In this document: positions 1 to 12,597 of the stretch, one piece after another
Layout: every line of letters begins with the position of its first letter
How positions within the stretch are numbered: the first letter of the stretch is position 1
DNA from: Methyloceanibacter sp. wino2
GTDB lineage: Bacteria; Pseudomonadota; Alphaproteobacteria; Rhizobiales; Methyloligellaceae
Direction: 5' to 3'
NCBI RefSeq assembly: GCF_003071365.1
Contig: NZ_CP028960.1
Coordinates: 992,001-1,056,000, forward strand
DNA: 64,000 nucleotides
Position numbers and translations under genes: made by a program
Notes under the pieces: model-generated
Told to the model about the DNA's origin: nothing
The model's database searches: none
Seen by the model: the letters and a program-made list of their open reading frames with translations, nothing else

Positions 1-105
1 ACGCTAAGGTGTCCTATCGCTTGTTGGCGCGCCTAATTCCTGTGAAAAATTACGTTCCGAATAGGAAACAGGCTTGGCCCGGCCAGGCAGTGCCCCGGGG
101 GGCAA

Positions 106-3100
106 ATGAGCGGGACTTCACGCCGCCGTCAGCTACTGCTGTCGACCGCGGCCCTCGCGGGCGCGCTTACCGGCTATGGGCGCGGCGCTTACGCGCAGTG
201 CGCACCCGGTAGCGGCACCCAGTTCGTCTGCTCTGGCGCCAATATCGACACCCAAACGATCAATGCCGACAATGCCGCCGTCTTCACCACATATGGCTTT
301 AGCGTCGACACCACGGCGGGCGGCGGGTCCGGCGGCAACGCGGTCACCATCTCCGGCGACGGCTTCCTCGCCTACACCGATGGCAACGCGTCGCCTCTGA
401 CAGCCGACGACACGGCTCTCGATATCCATGCAACGGGCGATTATGCGGGGTCCGGGGGTATCAGCGTGCTTTTCGACGGTGCCTTGCAGGGCAGTAGTGG
501 CGCCGTCTTTCAAAACGACAGCAGCGGCGGTCAAAACATCACTGCCAACGGCAGCGTGACCGGCACGTCCGGCAGCGGCATCTATGCGCATAACGGGAGC
601 CTCGCGACCGGTATCACAATCAACACGGCGGCGGGACCACCGTGTCCGGCACGGTCAGCGGCATCAACGTGAACAACGAGGGCTCGGGCGCGACCAGCAT
701 CACGACGGTCGGCGCCGTAACGGCCGGCCCCAATTCCGGCAATACCGGTATCCGCGTGGAAAATACCACCTCAGCGACGGGCGTCATGGAAATCACCACG
801 GGCCCCGGCACCGTTTCCGGCGCCAACGGTATCGACGCCGAGAATAATGCGGGGGCGCTGATCATCGACGTTGGTGGCGACGTTACAGCCACAGGCGGCA
901 ACGGCATCATTGCCGATAGCGGAAGTCTCGCGACCGATATCACGATCAGCACGGCGACAGGCACCAGCGTCTCCGGCACGGTTGTCGGCATTCTCGCTGA
1001 AAACACTGGTGTCGGCGACATCAGCATTACCACCAACGGCGATGTCACCGGCGGGATCGTGCAGGGCATCCGGGCGATCAATGGCGGCGGCGCGATCACG
1101 GTGAAGTCTTACGGCGACGTGACAACGGCCGCGACCGCGGACGGTATTTACGTCTATGGCCAGACGGGCTCGACCGGCGACATCACCATCATCACCGGCG
1201 AAAGCACGAACGGTGTCTCCGGCGGCTCGGCCGGTATCTCCATACGAGGCGACGGCTCGGGCGACGTGATCGTCAATGCCCAGGGCGACGTGAGCGGAGG
1301 CATCGGCGACGGCATCTTCGCGAACGTCTCCGGAGACAATCTGTCGATCACTACCGGGTCGAGCTCGGAGGTCAGCAGCACCAGCGATCACGGCATCAAT
1401 GGCCGCCTGCTCGGCGGCGGGCTGTTGGAGATGAGGGTCCGCGGCGACGTCACCGCCCTCGGCTCCGGCACCTTCGGCATCTTGGCAACGAGCGATGGGG
1501 ACACGCAGACGCTTTCGACTTATGCCGGCTCGACCGTCACGGCCGCCAGCAATGGCGTCAACGCGTCTCACAACGGCAGCGGCGCCATGACGATCAACGT
1601 CGGCGGGGTGATCGACTCCGGCAACAACGCGATCTATGCAACGAGCGGCACCGCGTCGGAGATCAACGTGACCACGGGCGTCGGCAGCATAGTCGGCATG
1701 ACGACCGGCGGACGCAGCAGCACCAACGGCATTCACGTCCGCAACACCGCCGGGACCTCCTCGAACATCATCGTCAATGGCGAGGTGACTGGATCGAGCT
1801 TCAACGGCATCTACGGCTTCTCGAATGGCGGCGCGATGAACGTCACGGTCAACAAGTCGGGAACGGTGAACGCCGATGGCAACGATGCAACGGATTCCGC
1901 AATTCGCATTGGTGCGGGCACGACAGGTGCCGCGAACCTGACCGTTGCCGGCACCTTGAACGCGCCGAACAGCGGTTACGCCGTGCGTTTCGATCAGTCG
2001 GCAGGCCAGGACGATCGCCTGGAAATTCATTCCACGGCCAAAATCAACGGCACGGTGCTGGCGGGGGGCGGTGACGACACGCTGGCCTTCGGCGGCGGCG
2101 GCACCGGCACGTTCGATCTCGACGCGATCGACACGGGCGCGAACACGCAGCAATACCGCGACTTCGAGACGTTCGAGGTCGACAGCGGCACGTGGCGCTT
2201 CTCGGGCGGAACGACGCAGGCCTTCACCGTCAATGGCGGCACGCTGAAGGGCACCGGCACGTTCGGCGATCTGACGGTCAACGGCGGCACCATCGCGCCC
2301 GGCAATTCCATCGGCACCATGACCGTGAACGGCGCCTTTACGCTTGGTGGCGGCTCCATCTACGAGGTCGAGGTCGATGCGGGCGGGAACAGCGACAAGG
2401 TGATCGTCAACGGCGCGGTGAACCTCACGGGCGCGACGCTAAAAGTGCTGGCCGCGAGCGGGAACTACGATCCGACCACGGACTATACGATCATCGAGAA
2501 CGACGGCACTGATGCGGTCAAAGGCAAATTCGCCACCGTGTCCACGAACCTCGCCTTCCTGACGCCCGAAGTGAATTACGCCGCGGGCGACGGTAATGAT
2601 GTGGTGCTGACATTGCTGCGGACCGTCAGCGCCGATGGCGGCGTGGTGACCTTCAAAGACATTGCCAAGACGAAGAACGAGAAGGCCGTCGCAGGTGCTC
2701 TGGACAAGTTCCCCACAAGCAACCCGTTGTTCCTGTCGGTACTGACGCAAACAGAGGCCGGCGCGCGCCAAGCCTTCAACGCGCTGTCGGGCGAAATTCA
2801 TGCGACCGTGGCGGGGACGCTGGTGGACGACAGCCGCTATGCACGCGAGGCCGTGCTCGGCCGCATGATGCAGGCCAGTCACGCGGGCCAGGCGCTTGGG
2901 TCGGGCGGCCCGCAAGTCGCAAGTTATGATGCAGGCGCCATGCGGCTCGGCGGCAATTTCGTCGGCGAAGAGACGGCGGCCGAGCCTGTGGCGCAGCCGC
3001 TCGCCTTCTGGACGCAAGGCTACGGTGCTTGGGGCACGTTCGACGGTGACGGCAATGCCGCGACGGCGGACCGCAATCTCGGCGGCTTCATCTCCGGCAT

Positions 3101-3827
3101 GGATGCAAGTGTCGGCGGCTCATGGCGAGTTGGGCTGGCGACCGGCGCCTCCTTCTCCGATGTGAGCGTGGACCGGCGCTACAGCGGGGCGAACACTAGC
3201 ACCTATCATCTCGGCGGCTATGTGAACGGCGACATTGAAGGCTTCGCCTTGCGCGGCGGCGGCCTTTGGGCCTGGAGCGAGATCGAGACGTCCCGCGCGG
3301 TAGTGTTCCCCACCTTCTTCGAGCGGCAGAAGGCGGACTACGACGCCGACACGGGACAGCTGTTCGGCGAGGTCGCATATCCCACTCAAATGGGCGGCAT
3401 CGAACTAGAGCCCTTTGGCGGCTTCGCCTATGTCTCCCTCGAGAGCGGCGGGTTTCGCGAGAAGGGTGGCGCCCAATCGAGCTTGCGCACGTCCGGCATC
3501 GACCAGGGCGTGGGTTACACAACAGTCGGCCTGCGCGCGGCCAAAACGATGATGTGGGGTCAGATGCACATCACGCCGCACATCGAGGCGGCCTGGCTGC
3601 ATGCGTTCGACGACGTGACACCCGGTGCATCGCTGGCCTTCGCCACCACCGGCATCGGCTTTGATATCGACGGTGTGCCGCTGGCCGAAGACTCGGCCCT
3701 GCTGGATGCCGGCCTTGACCTCGCGGTGACAGACCGGCTCTCAGCCGGCGTCTCCTACCAAGGCCAATATGCGGACAGTGTCTCCGACAACGCCATCAAA
3801 GGCCGCCTGACCTGGCTGTTCAACTAG
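106..3827 (+). CDS. Autotransporter adhesin (type V secretion), interrupted by one frameshift
   Basis: The ATG at 106 follows a run of six G. The N-terminus is a signal peptide (RRRQLLLSTAALAGAL, then a likely cut after AYA). The frame reads to a stop at 672, but from about 633 the homology continues in the +3 frame to 3827. The two halves join as INTAAG then GTTVSGTVSGI, which matches the later repeat ISTATGTSVSGTVVGI, so one base is missing in the GGG at 633-635. Repaired, the protein would be about 1240 residues. The passenger is rich in G, S, T, N and D with imperfect repeats of roughly 40 residues, as in beta-helical adhesins. At about 2239-2340 lies an autotransporter-associated strand motif (NGGTIAPGNSIGTMTVNG). 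From about 2950 the C-terminus is an outer-membrane autotransporter beta-barrel. Its ligand is unknown. As read, the gene would be non-functional unless the shift is a sequencing error or is recoded. Confidence 0.85.
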
Positions 3828-4512
3828 GCGGTACTAGACGCTCCGCGAGCCCGCGCTGACTCTTCAAATCTTCGGCCGTGTCCACGTCGCTGAGCGTGGC
3901 CGTAAACGCGATCTTTCGCCCCTTAAGGTTCGCACATGTGGCCGCAAGGGCTTGATCCGTGGACCATGGTACGCCGTCGAACGGCGCGAGGCGTCCGGGG
4001 CTTCGCTTGAACCCGACCAGCCAATAGCCGCCGTCCTGCGCCGGGCCGAACACGGCATCCGCGTTGCCGAGGCGCCGGAAGGCTTCGGCGATATGGGCGC
4101 GAGAGATCCGCGGGATATCGCTGCCGACAAGGACGACCGGCCCAGGCGGCATGCAATCGAACAGCGCCCGCATGCGCGCTCCGAGATCCCCCTCGCCTTG
4201 GGGAATCCGGGGCACACGCGGCCATGACGGCCAGCAGGATTCCGCAAGCGCAGAATCAGGCGTCACCGCCAGATAGGTCCGCCAGCGCGGATCGGTCCCG
4301 AGCCGCATCAGCGTGTGGCGCAACGTCGTGCGGTGGAACCGCGCCGCCGCGACGTTGCCAATGCCCCGCGCCAAGCGCTGTTTGACGGCACCGGCCTTCG
4401 GCTGTTTGGCCATGACGATGAGGCTTGGCACGATGAGACTTGGCACGTTGAGACTTGGCACGATGAGACTTGGCGCGAAGGCGGAGGCGCCTCGCCGGCG
4501 TCCGCTGGTCAC
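3820..4512 (-). CDS. TIGR04282-type glycosyltransferase (DUF2064), with N-terminal tandem repeats
   Basis: This is a 230-residue GT-A-like protein of the DUF2064 family (named transferase 1, rSAM/selenodomain-associated). Visible motifs are LIVMAKQPKAGAVKQRL at the N-terminus, GEGDLGARM, VLVGSDIPRI and FGPAQDGGYWLVG, which are nucleotide-sugar binding signatures of the family. The GTG start at 4512 lies 6 bp after the stop of the upstream partner glycosyltransferase, so the two are probably translated together. The internal ATG at 4413 is unlikely as the start because it would remove the first beta strand (LIV). That strand is multiplied by four 15-bp repeats (4418-4477), giving PSLIV PSLNV PSLIV PSLIV. 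The 3' end overlaps the convergent autotransporter by 8 bp. The acceptor is unknown. Confidence 0.8.
   Translation of the reverse strand: MTSGRRRGASAFAPSLIVPSLNVPSLIVPSLIVMAKQPKAGAVKQRLARGIGNVAAARFHRTTLRHTLMRLGTDPRWRTYLAVTPDSALAESCWPSWPRVPRIPQGEGDLGARMRALFDCMPPGPVVLVGSDIPRISRAHIAEAFRRLGNADAVFGPAQDGGYWLVGFKRSPGRLAPFDGVPWSTDQALAATCANLKGRKIAFTATLSDVDTAEDLKSQRGLAERLVPPS
4418..4477. repeat. Four tandem 15-bp repeats inside the DUF2064 gene
   Basis: Four consecutive 15-bp units (4418-4432, 4433-4447, 4448-4462, 4463-4477) differ from the pattern ATGAGACTTGGCACG by only one base each or not at all. They keep the minus-strand reading frame and encode repeated PSLIV/PSLNV. Confidence 0.95.
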
Positions 4513-4518
4513 CGCCCG

Positions 4519-5208
4519 CTACTCGTAGAGCCGGGCAAGAACGCGCGGCGGAACGCGCAGGAGATAAAGAAGCATGAGCCCGAGATTGCGGCAGCAGCGC
4601 ATCAGATAGCCCTCGTCCTGATAGCGCTGGGCGCTGGTGACGGCCCGCGTCTTCAGCCCATACAGCTCCCGGCGCTTCAACCTGCGCACGAGATCCACGT
4701 CTTCCATCAGCGGGAGCGGCCGGAAACCGCCAAGCCGCTGATAATGAGCCCGCGAGATCAGCAGACCTTGATCGCCATAGGGCAGCGACAGCAGCCCGCA
4801 GCGAAGCCCGACCATCATTTCGATCAGCCGCGGCATGAAGCCTTCGTCGTCCAGCGCGAAGCGGAAATACGCGGCCGCGGGCTTGCGGCGGCCCGTCTCG
4901 ATGCGCTCGATGAAATTCATGGCTTCGTTGAACCAGCCCGGATCCAACACAGTGTCCGCATGCAGGAAGAGCAGCCAATCGCCCTTCGCGGCGGCGGCGC
5001 CCGCTTCCAGCTGCGTGCCCCGTCCCCGCGGCGCTTGCACCAAGTGAACGCCGGCGGCGTCGGCGATCACGTAGGTATCGTCGGTCGACCCGCCATCCGC
5101 GATGATGGCTTCCTGCACGATGCCATCGACCACGGCGGGGACAAGCGCCGACAGCGTCGGCACGAGAACCCGCTCGGCGTTGAGCGTTGGAATAATGACC
5201 GAGATCAT
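4519..5208 (-). CDS. TIGR04283-type family 2 glycosyltransferase
   Basis: This is a 229-residue GT2 glycosyltransferase (named transferase 2, rSAM/selenodomain-associated). It opens with the GT-A start ISVIIPTLNAE, then IIADGGSTDDT (substrate loop), GRGTQLEAGAAAAKGDWLLFLHADT (HAD is the DxD-type metal site) and MEDVDLVRRLKRRE near the C-terminus. It is followed at once by the DUF2064 transferase; the two families commonly occur as neighbours. No C-terminal membrane anchor is obvious. The substrate is unknown. Confidence 0.82.
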   Translation of the reverse strand: MISVIIPTLNAERVLVPTLSALVPAVVDGIVQEAIIADGGSTDDTYVIADAAGVHLVQAPRGRGTQLEAGAAAAKGDWLLFLHADTVLDPGWFNEAMNFIERIETGRRKPAAAYFRFALDDEGFMPRLIEMMVGLRCGLLSLPYGDQGLLISRAHYQRLGGFRPLPLMEDVDLVRRLKRRELYGLKTRAVTSAQRYQDEGYLMRCCRNLGLMLLYLLRVPPRVLARLYE

Positions 5209-5284
5209 AGGGCCGGACTATAACGGTTGCCGGGCCCTCAGCAATCGCGACGTATGGCCCAATCCGGGCCTGTTCTCTCTGTTC

Positions 5285-5313
5285 TTGATTTGTTCTCGTG
5301 GCGCGCCTATATT
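5285..5313 (+). promoter_or_regulatory. Sigma-70-like promoter for the radical SAM gene, probably leaderless
   Basis: TTGATT (5285-5290) and TATATT (5308-5313) are separated by exactly 17 bp. A transcript starting about 7 bases after the -10 box would begin at or next to the ATG at 5320, and there is no Shine-Dalgarno sequence before that ATG. Leaderless mRNAs are known in alphaproteobacteria. The promoter is inferred from pattern only. Confidence 0.5.
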
Positions 5314-5319
5314 GCGGCT

Positions 5320-6441
5320 ATGAACGTCGCCATTCGCAAGCCAAGCCACGACGAGAGCCTGCCCCATGAGGCGGGCGGGGTGGCCTATGCGCGCCGCCAC
5401 GGGCGAGGCGCGCAGACCAACCGTTCGGGACGATTCGAGGCCAAGACCTACGAGCCCGTGGACGATGGTTGGGAGTCCCTTGGCGATCTCGAGGCGCTCC
5501 GGACAGAGGTGCAGGAAGTTCCGGCCCGGCGCATCATCACCAAGAATGACTCGCCGGATATCGGCTTCGACCGCTCGATCAACCCGTATCGGGGCTGTGA
5601 GCATGGGTGCGTCTATTGCTTCGCGCGGCCGACGCACGCGTTCCTCGGCATGTCGCCGGGCCTCGACTTCGAGACTAAGCTCTTCGCCAAGACCAACGCC
5701 GCACAGGCGCTGGAACGCGAACTGGCCGCGCCCGGCTACGAGCCCCGCATGATCGCAATCGGCTCGAACACCGACCCTTATCAGCCCGTGGAGCGGCGCT
5801 ACCGCATCATGCGGCGCATTCTGGAAGTGCTGAGCGAGGCCAACCACCCGGTTGGGATCGTCACCAAGTCGGCGCTCGTCCTCCGCGACCTCGACATTCT
5901 GCAATCCATGGCGGAACGCGGCCTCGTGAAGGTGGCGCTTTCGGTCACTACGCTGGACCGGCAGCTGGCGCGGACGATGGAGCCGCGCGCGAGCACGCCG
6001 GACAAGCGGCTGGAGGCCGTGGAGACGCTCTCAAACGCCGGCGTGCCCACCTCCGTGATGGTCGCCCCCGTCGTGCCCGGTCTCACAGACGCCGAGATCG
6101 AACGGATCCTGGAGCGCGCGTCGGCCGCGGGGGCCAGTGAAGCAGGCTATATCCTGCTTCGGCTGCCGCTCGAGATCGGCGATCTCTTCGTCGAATGGCT
6201 GCGGGCCAATTGCCCCGACCGTGCCGACCGCGTGCTGTCCCTGATGAGGCAGACCAGGGGTGGGAAGCTATACGATGCGGAGTGGCACGGCCGCATGGAG
6301 GGCGACGGGCCGTATGCCTGGATGATCGGCCGGCGGTTTCAGATGGCCGCCGAACGGCTCGGCCTCGACAAGCGCCACAAATTGCGCACTGACCTGTTCA
6401 CGCCCCCCACCCTGCCCGGCCAACAGCTCAGCCTGCTCTAA
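5320..6441 (+). CDS. PA0069-family radical SAM protein
   Basis: This is a 373-residue radical SAM protein related to spore photoproduct lyase-like proteins. The 4Fe-4S/SAM motif is CEHGCVYC (CxxxCxxC), preceded by FDRSINPYRG and followed by FARPTHAFLGMSPGLDFE. Other family motifs are IAIGSNTDPYQPVE, TKSALVLRDLD and VMVAPVVPGLTD. The ATG at 5320 was chosen because the upstream extension (from 5227) overlaps the apparent promoter. The gene is divergent from the two small glycosyltransferases. The substrate of this family is not established; in other genomes these proteins are annotated only as radical SAM. Confidence 0.85.
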   Translation: MNVAIRKPSHDESLPHEAGGVAYARRHGRGAQTNRSGRFEAKTYEPVDDGWESLGDLEALRTEVQEVPARRIITKNDSPDIGFDRSINPYRGCEHGCVYCFARPTHAFLGMSPGLDFETKLFAKTNAAQALERELAAPGYEPRMIAIGSNTDPYQPVERRYRIMRRILEVLSEANHPVGIVTKSALVLRDLDILQSMAERGLVKVALSVTTLDRQLARTMEPRASTPDKRLEAVETLSNAGVPTSVMVAPVVPGLTDAEIERILERASAAGASEAGYILLRLPLEIGDLFVEWLRANCPDRADRVLSLMRQTRGGKLYDAEWHGRMEGDGPYAWMIGRRFQMAAERLGLDKRHKLRTDLFTPPTLPGQQLSLL

Positions 6442-6517
6442 GGCCTTTTCCACAGCGCACAGCTAGTCTTGCCGCAGGCGGTTGCGCGCCGGGCGGTGTT
6501 CGTCGGACAGTTCCGGC

Positions 6518-7179
6518 ATGGAATCGCCATCGCGCCCGCAAGCCAGCCTGCCGACCTTCGATCTCGAAACGGAGATGATGGATCTCCACGGCGTGCCGGT
6601 GGCGGGCGTCGATGAGGCGGGCCGCGGGCCCTGGGCCGGTCCCGTCGTGGTGGCCGCGGTCGTGCTCAACCCGGATCGCATCCCCGAGGGACTGAACGAC
6701 TCCAAACTGCTTACGCCGCAGGCCCGCGAGGACCGCTACGAGGAGATCGTGGCGAGCGCCCGCGTCTCCGTCGTCATCGGGCAGGTCGGCCGTATCGATC
6801 GGGACAACATTCTGCAAGCCACGCTATGGGGCATGCGCACGGCGTTCCGGAGCCTCGAAATCGCACAAGCCGCCGCGCTGATCGACGGCAATGCCGTTCC
6901 CAAGCGCTTTCCCGGCACGGCCCGGGCCGTGATTGGCGGCGACGGAAAATCGCTCTCGATTGCCGCCGCATCCATCGTGGCGAAGGTCACCCGCGACCGG
7001 CTCATGGTGAAGCTCGCCAAGCGCTATCGCGGCTATGGCTGGGAGAACAACAAGGGCTACGGCACGCCGGAACATGCCAGCGGCATCGAACGGCATGGCG
7101 TTTGCCCGCACCACCGCCGCTCCTTCGCGCCGATCCAGCGCATCCTTGCTACGCGGGCGGATTTCGCGGACGCCGACGG

Positions 7180-7183
<4 letters not shown>
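6518..7183 (+). CDS. rnhB: Ribonuclease HII
   Basis: This 221-residue RNase HII removes ribonucleotides embedded in DNA and the RNA of RNA/DNA hybrids in the cytoplasm. The metal-binding carboxylates are visible in GVDEAGRGPWAGPVV (D and E), ALIDGN (D) and SIVAKVTRDRLM (D). KGYGTPEH near the C-terminus is also typical. The ATG at 6518 is preferred over an ORF start at 6482 because it gives normal family length. Its 3' end overlaps the convergent hydrolase by 4 bp. Association of rnhB with ccrM is usual in Hyphomicrobiales. Confidence 0.93.
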
Positions 7184-10311
<3,128 letters not shown>

Positions 10312-10377
10312 AAGTTCTCATGCCACGCGCAATCGCCTCGCGCCATGGTGTAGAGTCGTCGTGAATTTGCGGGAGCC

Positions 10378-10953
10378 ATGATGAACAGCACCAAACGAAA
10401 GCCCTCGGGCGCCGCGCGAAAGGCCGGCGCGCGGCCGATCGGCGCCTTCGTCGAGAAGGCGCTGGACCAGGCGGCGCGGGCGCGCGGCTTCGCCACCACC
10501 GCGCTCCTCAGCGACTGGCGCGCCATCGCCGGCGCCGAACTTGCCCGTTACACCATGCCCGACCGCATCATCTGGCCGCGCCGCCACGACCATTGGGAAG
10601 ACGAGCAGACCGACAATCCGCGCGCCCGTGGCCACCGGCGTGACGGGGCGACCCTGGTCCTGCGGATCGAAGGGCCCCGGGCCATCGAAGTACAGCATCG
10701 CGCCACGCAGATATTGGAGCGGATCAACGCCTATTTCGGCTACCGGGCGGTGACGGAGATGCGCTTCCTGCAAGCGCCGATTTCCCGCGTCGCCCGCCCC
10801 AAGCGCACGCCGAAACCTCCGCTGCCCGCCTACGCCTTGCCCAAATCCGCAGGCATTCAGGACAAAGGCCTGGCCCGGGCACTGGACCGGCTGGGCGCTC
10901 TCGCCACGCATCGCACCGAGACCGAAAGAAGACGGCCAGCGCGGCGGAGTTGA
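10378..10953 (+). CDS. DUF721 (DciA-like) protein
   Basis: This 191-residue protein has a DUF721 domain at about residues 20-135 (FVEKALDQAARARGFATTAL, WRAIAGAELA, LVLRIEGPRAIEVQH, ILERINAYFG). DUF721 includes DciA, the replicative helicase loader used by bacteria that lack DnaC/DnaI; whether this member does that is inference. A GGGAG ribosome site precedes the ATG at 10378. It is divergent from mutY, a normal arrangement in the order. A 12-residue spacer rich in H, R, D and E splits the domain. Confidence 0.8.
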   Translation: MMNSTKRKPSGAARKAGARPIGAFVEKALDQAARARGFATTALLSDWRAIAGAELARYTMPDRIIWPRRHDHWEDEQTDNPRARGHRRDGATLVLRIEGPRAIEVQHRATQILERINAYFGYRAVTEMRFLQAPISRVARPKRTPKPPLPAYALPKSAGIQDKGLARALDRLGALATHRTETERRRPARRS

Positions 10954-11102
10954 GTCTTGCGAGCACGAGGGCTAAGTGTCGCCCTCACGAGGGGTTGAAG
11001 CAAACGCGCTTGCGCCCGCTTGCCGGATCGGCGCCATTCAACGATTGTAGGCGCCGGCTGCCGCGAGGGAGCCGCGCATGAGGAAAAGCCGGAGAGTTCG
11101 AC

Positions 11103-11825
11103 GTGGCAAAGCCCAAGAAAGATACGACCGAAGCCTCGACCGAGGCCAAGAAGAGCCATACTGGCGTTTACATCATCGGCGCGCTGGTAGCCGTCGTGCT
11201 GGCCGTAGGCCTGTACTTCTCAAGCGGAGAGACAGCGGCGGACCCTGACGCCCCCAAGGCCAATCCGGAGCTGGCCGCTCTGCTGGAGGCGGGCCCACTG
11301 GAAGACATCGTGCTCGGCGATCCCAACGCGGACAACGTGATCGTGGAATACGCCTCGATGACCTGCCCTCACTGCGCGCACTTCTATACAGAGGTGTTCC
11401 CGCAGGTGAAGGAGAAGTACATCGACACAGGCAAGGCCCGCTTCATCTTCCGCGAGTTTCCTTTGGACAGCCTTGCGGCCCGCGCGTCGATGGTGGCCCG
11501 CTGCGCCGGCAAGGACCGGTTCTACCCGCTCATCGACGGCCTGTTCGAAACCCAGGAGACCTGGGCTGCCCCGGGTCCCGACGGCCAGGAGAAGCTGAAG
11601 CTCATCGCCAAGCAGGCCGGCTTCTCCGAGGAGAGCTACAAGCAGTGCGTCGAAGACAAGGACCTGTTCAACAAGATCGTCGCCGTCCGTAAGAAGGCGC
11701 ACGAAGAATTCGGCGTCGACGGCACGCCCGCCTTCTTCGTCAACGGAACGCGGCTCGAGGGCGTCGGCATCGAGTCGTTCGACGCGGTGATCGAGGGCAA
11801 GCCGGAAACGCCGCCGAGCGGCTAG
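11103..11825 (+). CDS. Membrane-anchored DsbA-like thioredoxin-fold protein
   Basis: This 240-residue protein starts at a GTG with GGAG upstream. One transmembrane helix (residues about 22-40, GVYIIGALVAVVLAVGLYF) anchors a periplasmic DsbA-type domain. The active site is CPHC in SMTCPHCAHFY, and the cis-proline loop is GTPAFFVNG. It likely oxidises or isomerises disulfides in the periplasm. It is followed by a second DsbA-like gene, and the pair sits between DUF721 and smc as in many Hyphomicrobiales. Confidence 0.87.
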   Translation: MAKPKKDTTEASTEAKKSHTGVYIIGALVAVVLAVGLYFSSGETAADPDAPKANPELAALLEAGPLEDIVLGDPNADNVIVEYASMTCPHCAHFYTEVFPQVKEKYIDTGKARFIFREFPLDSLAARASMVARCAGKDRFYPLIDGLFETQETWAAPGPDGQEKLKLIAKQAGFSEESYKQCVEDKDLFNKIVAVRKKAHEEFGVDGTPAFFVNGTRLEGVGIESFDAVIEGKPETPPSG

Positions 11826-11940
11826 GCGCGACGCTGCGCCTCGGCGGTCCCGCGCGGTAGTCTGTGCATAGTTGCTTCGGACCGCGGCCGCTCAAGCGTC
11901 TTCGGTTGTTCGAAACTAGATCGATATTCCCGGGAGATTC

Positions 11941-12597
11941 TTGTTGGGGCTTAGCAGGGTAGCCACGACCGTCTTGACCGGCGCCATCCTCGGGCTTGCC
12001 GCGCTGGGGCTCGGGGCCTGTGGCGGGCCCGGCGGGACGACGCCCGAGGCCGTTCCGCTCAAGGACCAGCTTCTGGAACCGGGACCGCTCGGGGACCGCG
12101 AGTACGGCAACCGCAACGCCCCCGTGACCATCATCGAGTATGTGTCCCTCACCTGCCCCTATTGCCGCGCCTATCACGCCAAGGTCTTTCCGCGCGTAAA
12201 GCGGACCTATGTGGACACAGGCCGGGTGCGCTACATCATCCGGGAATTCGCCATCGGCCAGACGGCGGGGGCGGCGGCGATCGTCACGAGATGCGCCCCG
12301 AAGAGCAAATACCTGCCGCTCATAGAGGCTTATCTCTCCCGTCAGCGCGAATGGGTCAGCCAGGACGTCCGTCCGGACGCCCTCTACAAAATCGCGAAAA
12401 CCAGTGGAATGACCCGCGCGCAATTTGACAAATGCCTATCGAATCAAAGCATTATCGATGGGTTGATGGAGGTAAAGCAGCGGGGACGCAAATATGGCGT
12501 TGTCGGAACGCCAACGTTCTTTATCAACGGCCAGAAGCTCCAGGGCGAAGTGACCTTCGAGCAGATGAAAGCCTTGATTGAACCACAGGCTTCTTGA
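11941..12597 (+). CDS. DsbA-like thioredoxin-fold lipoprotein
   Basis: This 218-residue second DsbA-family protein starts at TTG (two tandem TTG codons, 11941 and 11944) behind GGGAG. The signal peptide ends in a lipobox (LGLGAC), so the mature protein is probably lipid-anchored. The active site is CPYC in SLTCPYCRAYH, and the cis-Pro loop is GTPTFFING. It differs from its neighbour in anchoring (lipid versus helix) and in dipeptide (PY versus PH), which suggests divided roles in the periplasm. Confidence 0.85.
   Translation: MLGLSRVATTVLTGAILGLAALGLGACGGPGGTTPEAVPLKDQLLEPGPLGDREYGNRNAPVTIIEYVSLTCPYCRAYHAKVFPRVKRTYVDTGRVRYIIREFAIGQTAGAAAIVTRCAPKSKYLPLIEAYLSRQREWVSQDVRPDALYKIAKTSGMTRAQFDKCLSNQSIIDGLMEVKQRGRKYGVVGTPTFFINGQKLQGEVTFEQMKALIEPQAS

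Noticed and set aside
1-105. Promoter in the first 105 bases before the autotransporter
   Set aside because: No pair of -35/-10 boxes with acceptable spacing could be assigned; the window may cut off the true promoter.
4418-4477. Short tandem repeat considered as a CRISPR-like or regulatory array
   Set aside because: Units are 15 bp with no spacers and keep the coding frame of the glycosyltransferase.
4413-4512. Internal ATG 4413 as the true start of the DUF2064 gene
   Set aside because: It would remove the conserved first strand LIV and has no ribosome site.
10967-10986. GAGGGC/GCCCTC hairpin after the DUF721 gene as a terminator
   Set aside because: Only six base pairs and no T run follows; kept as unassigned.
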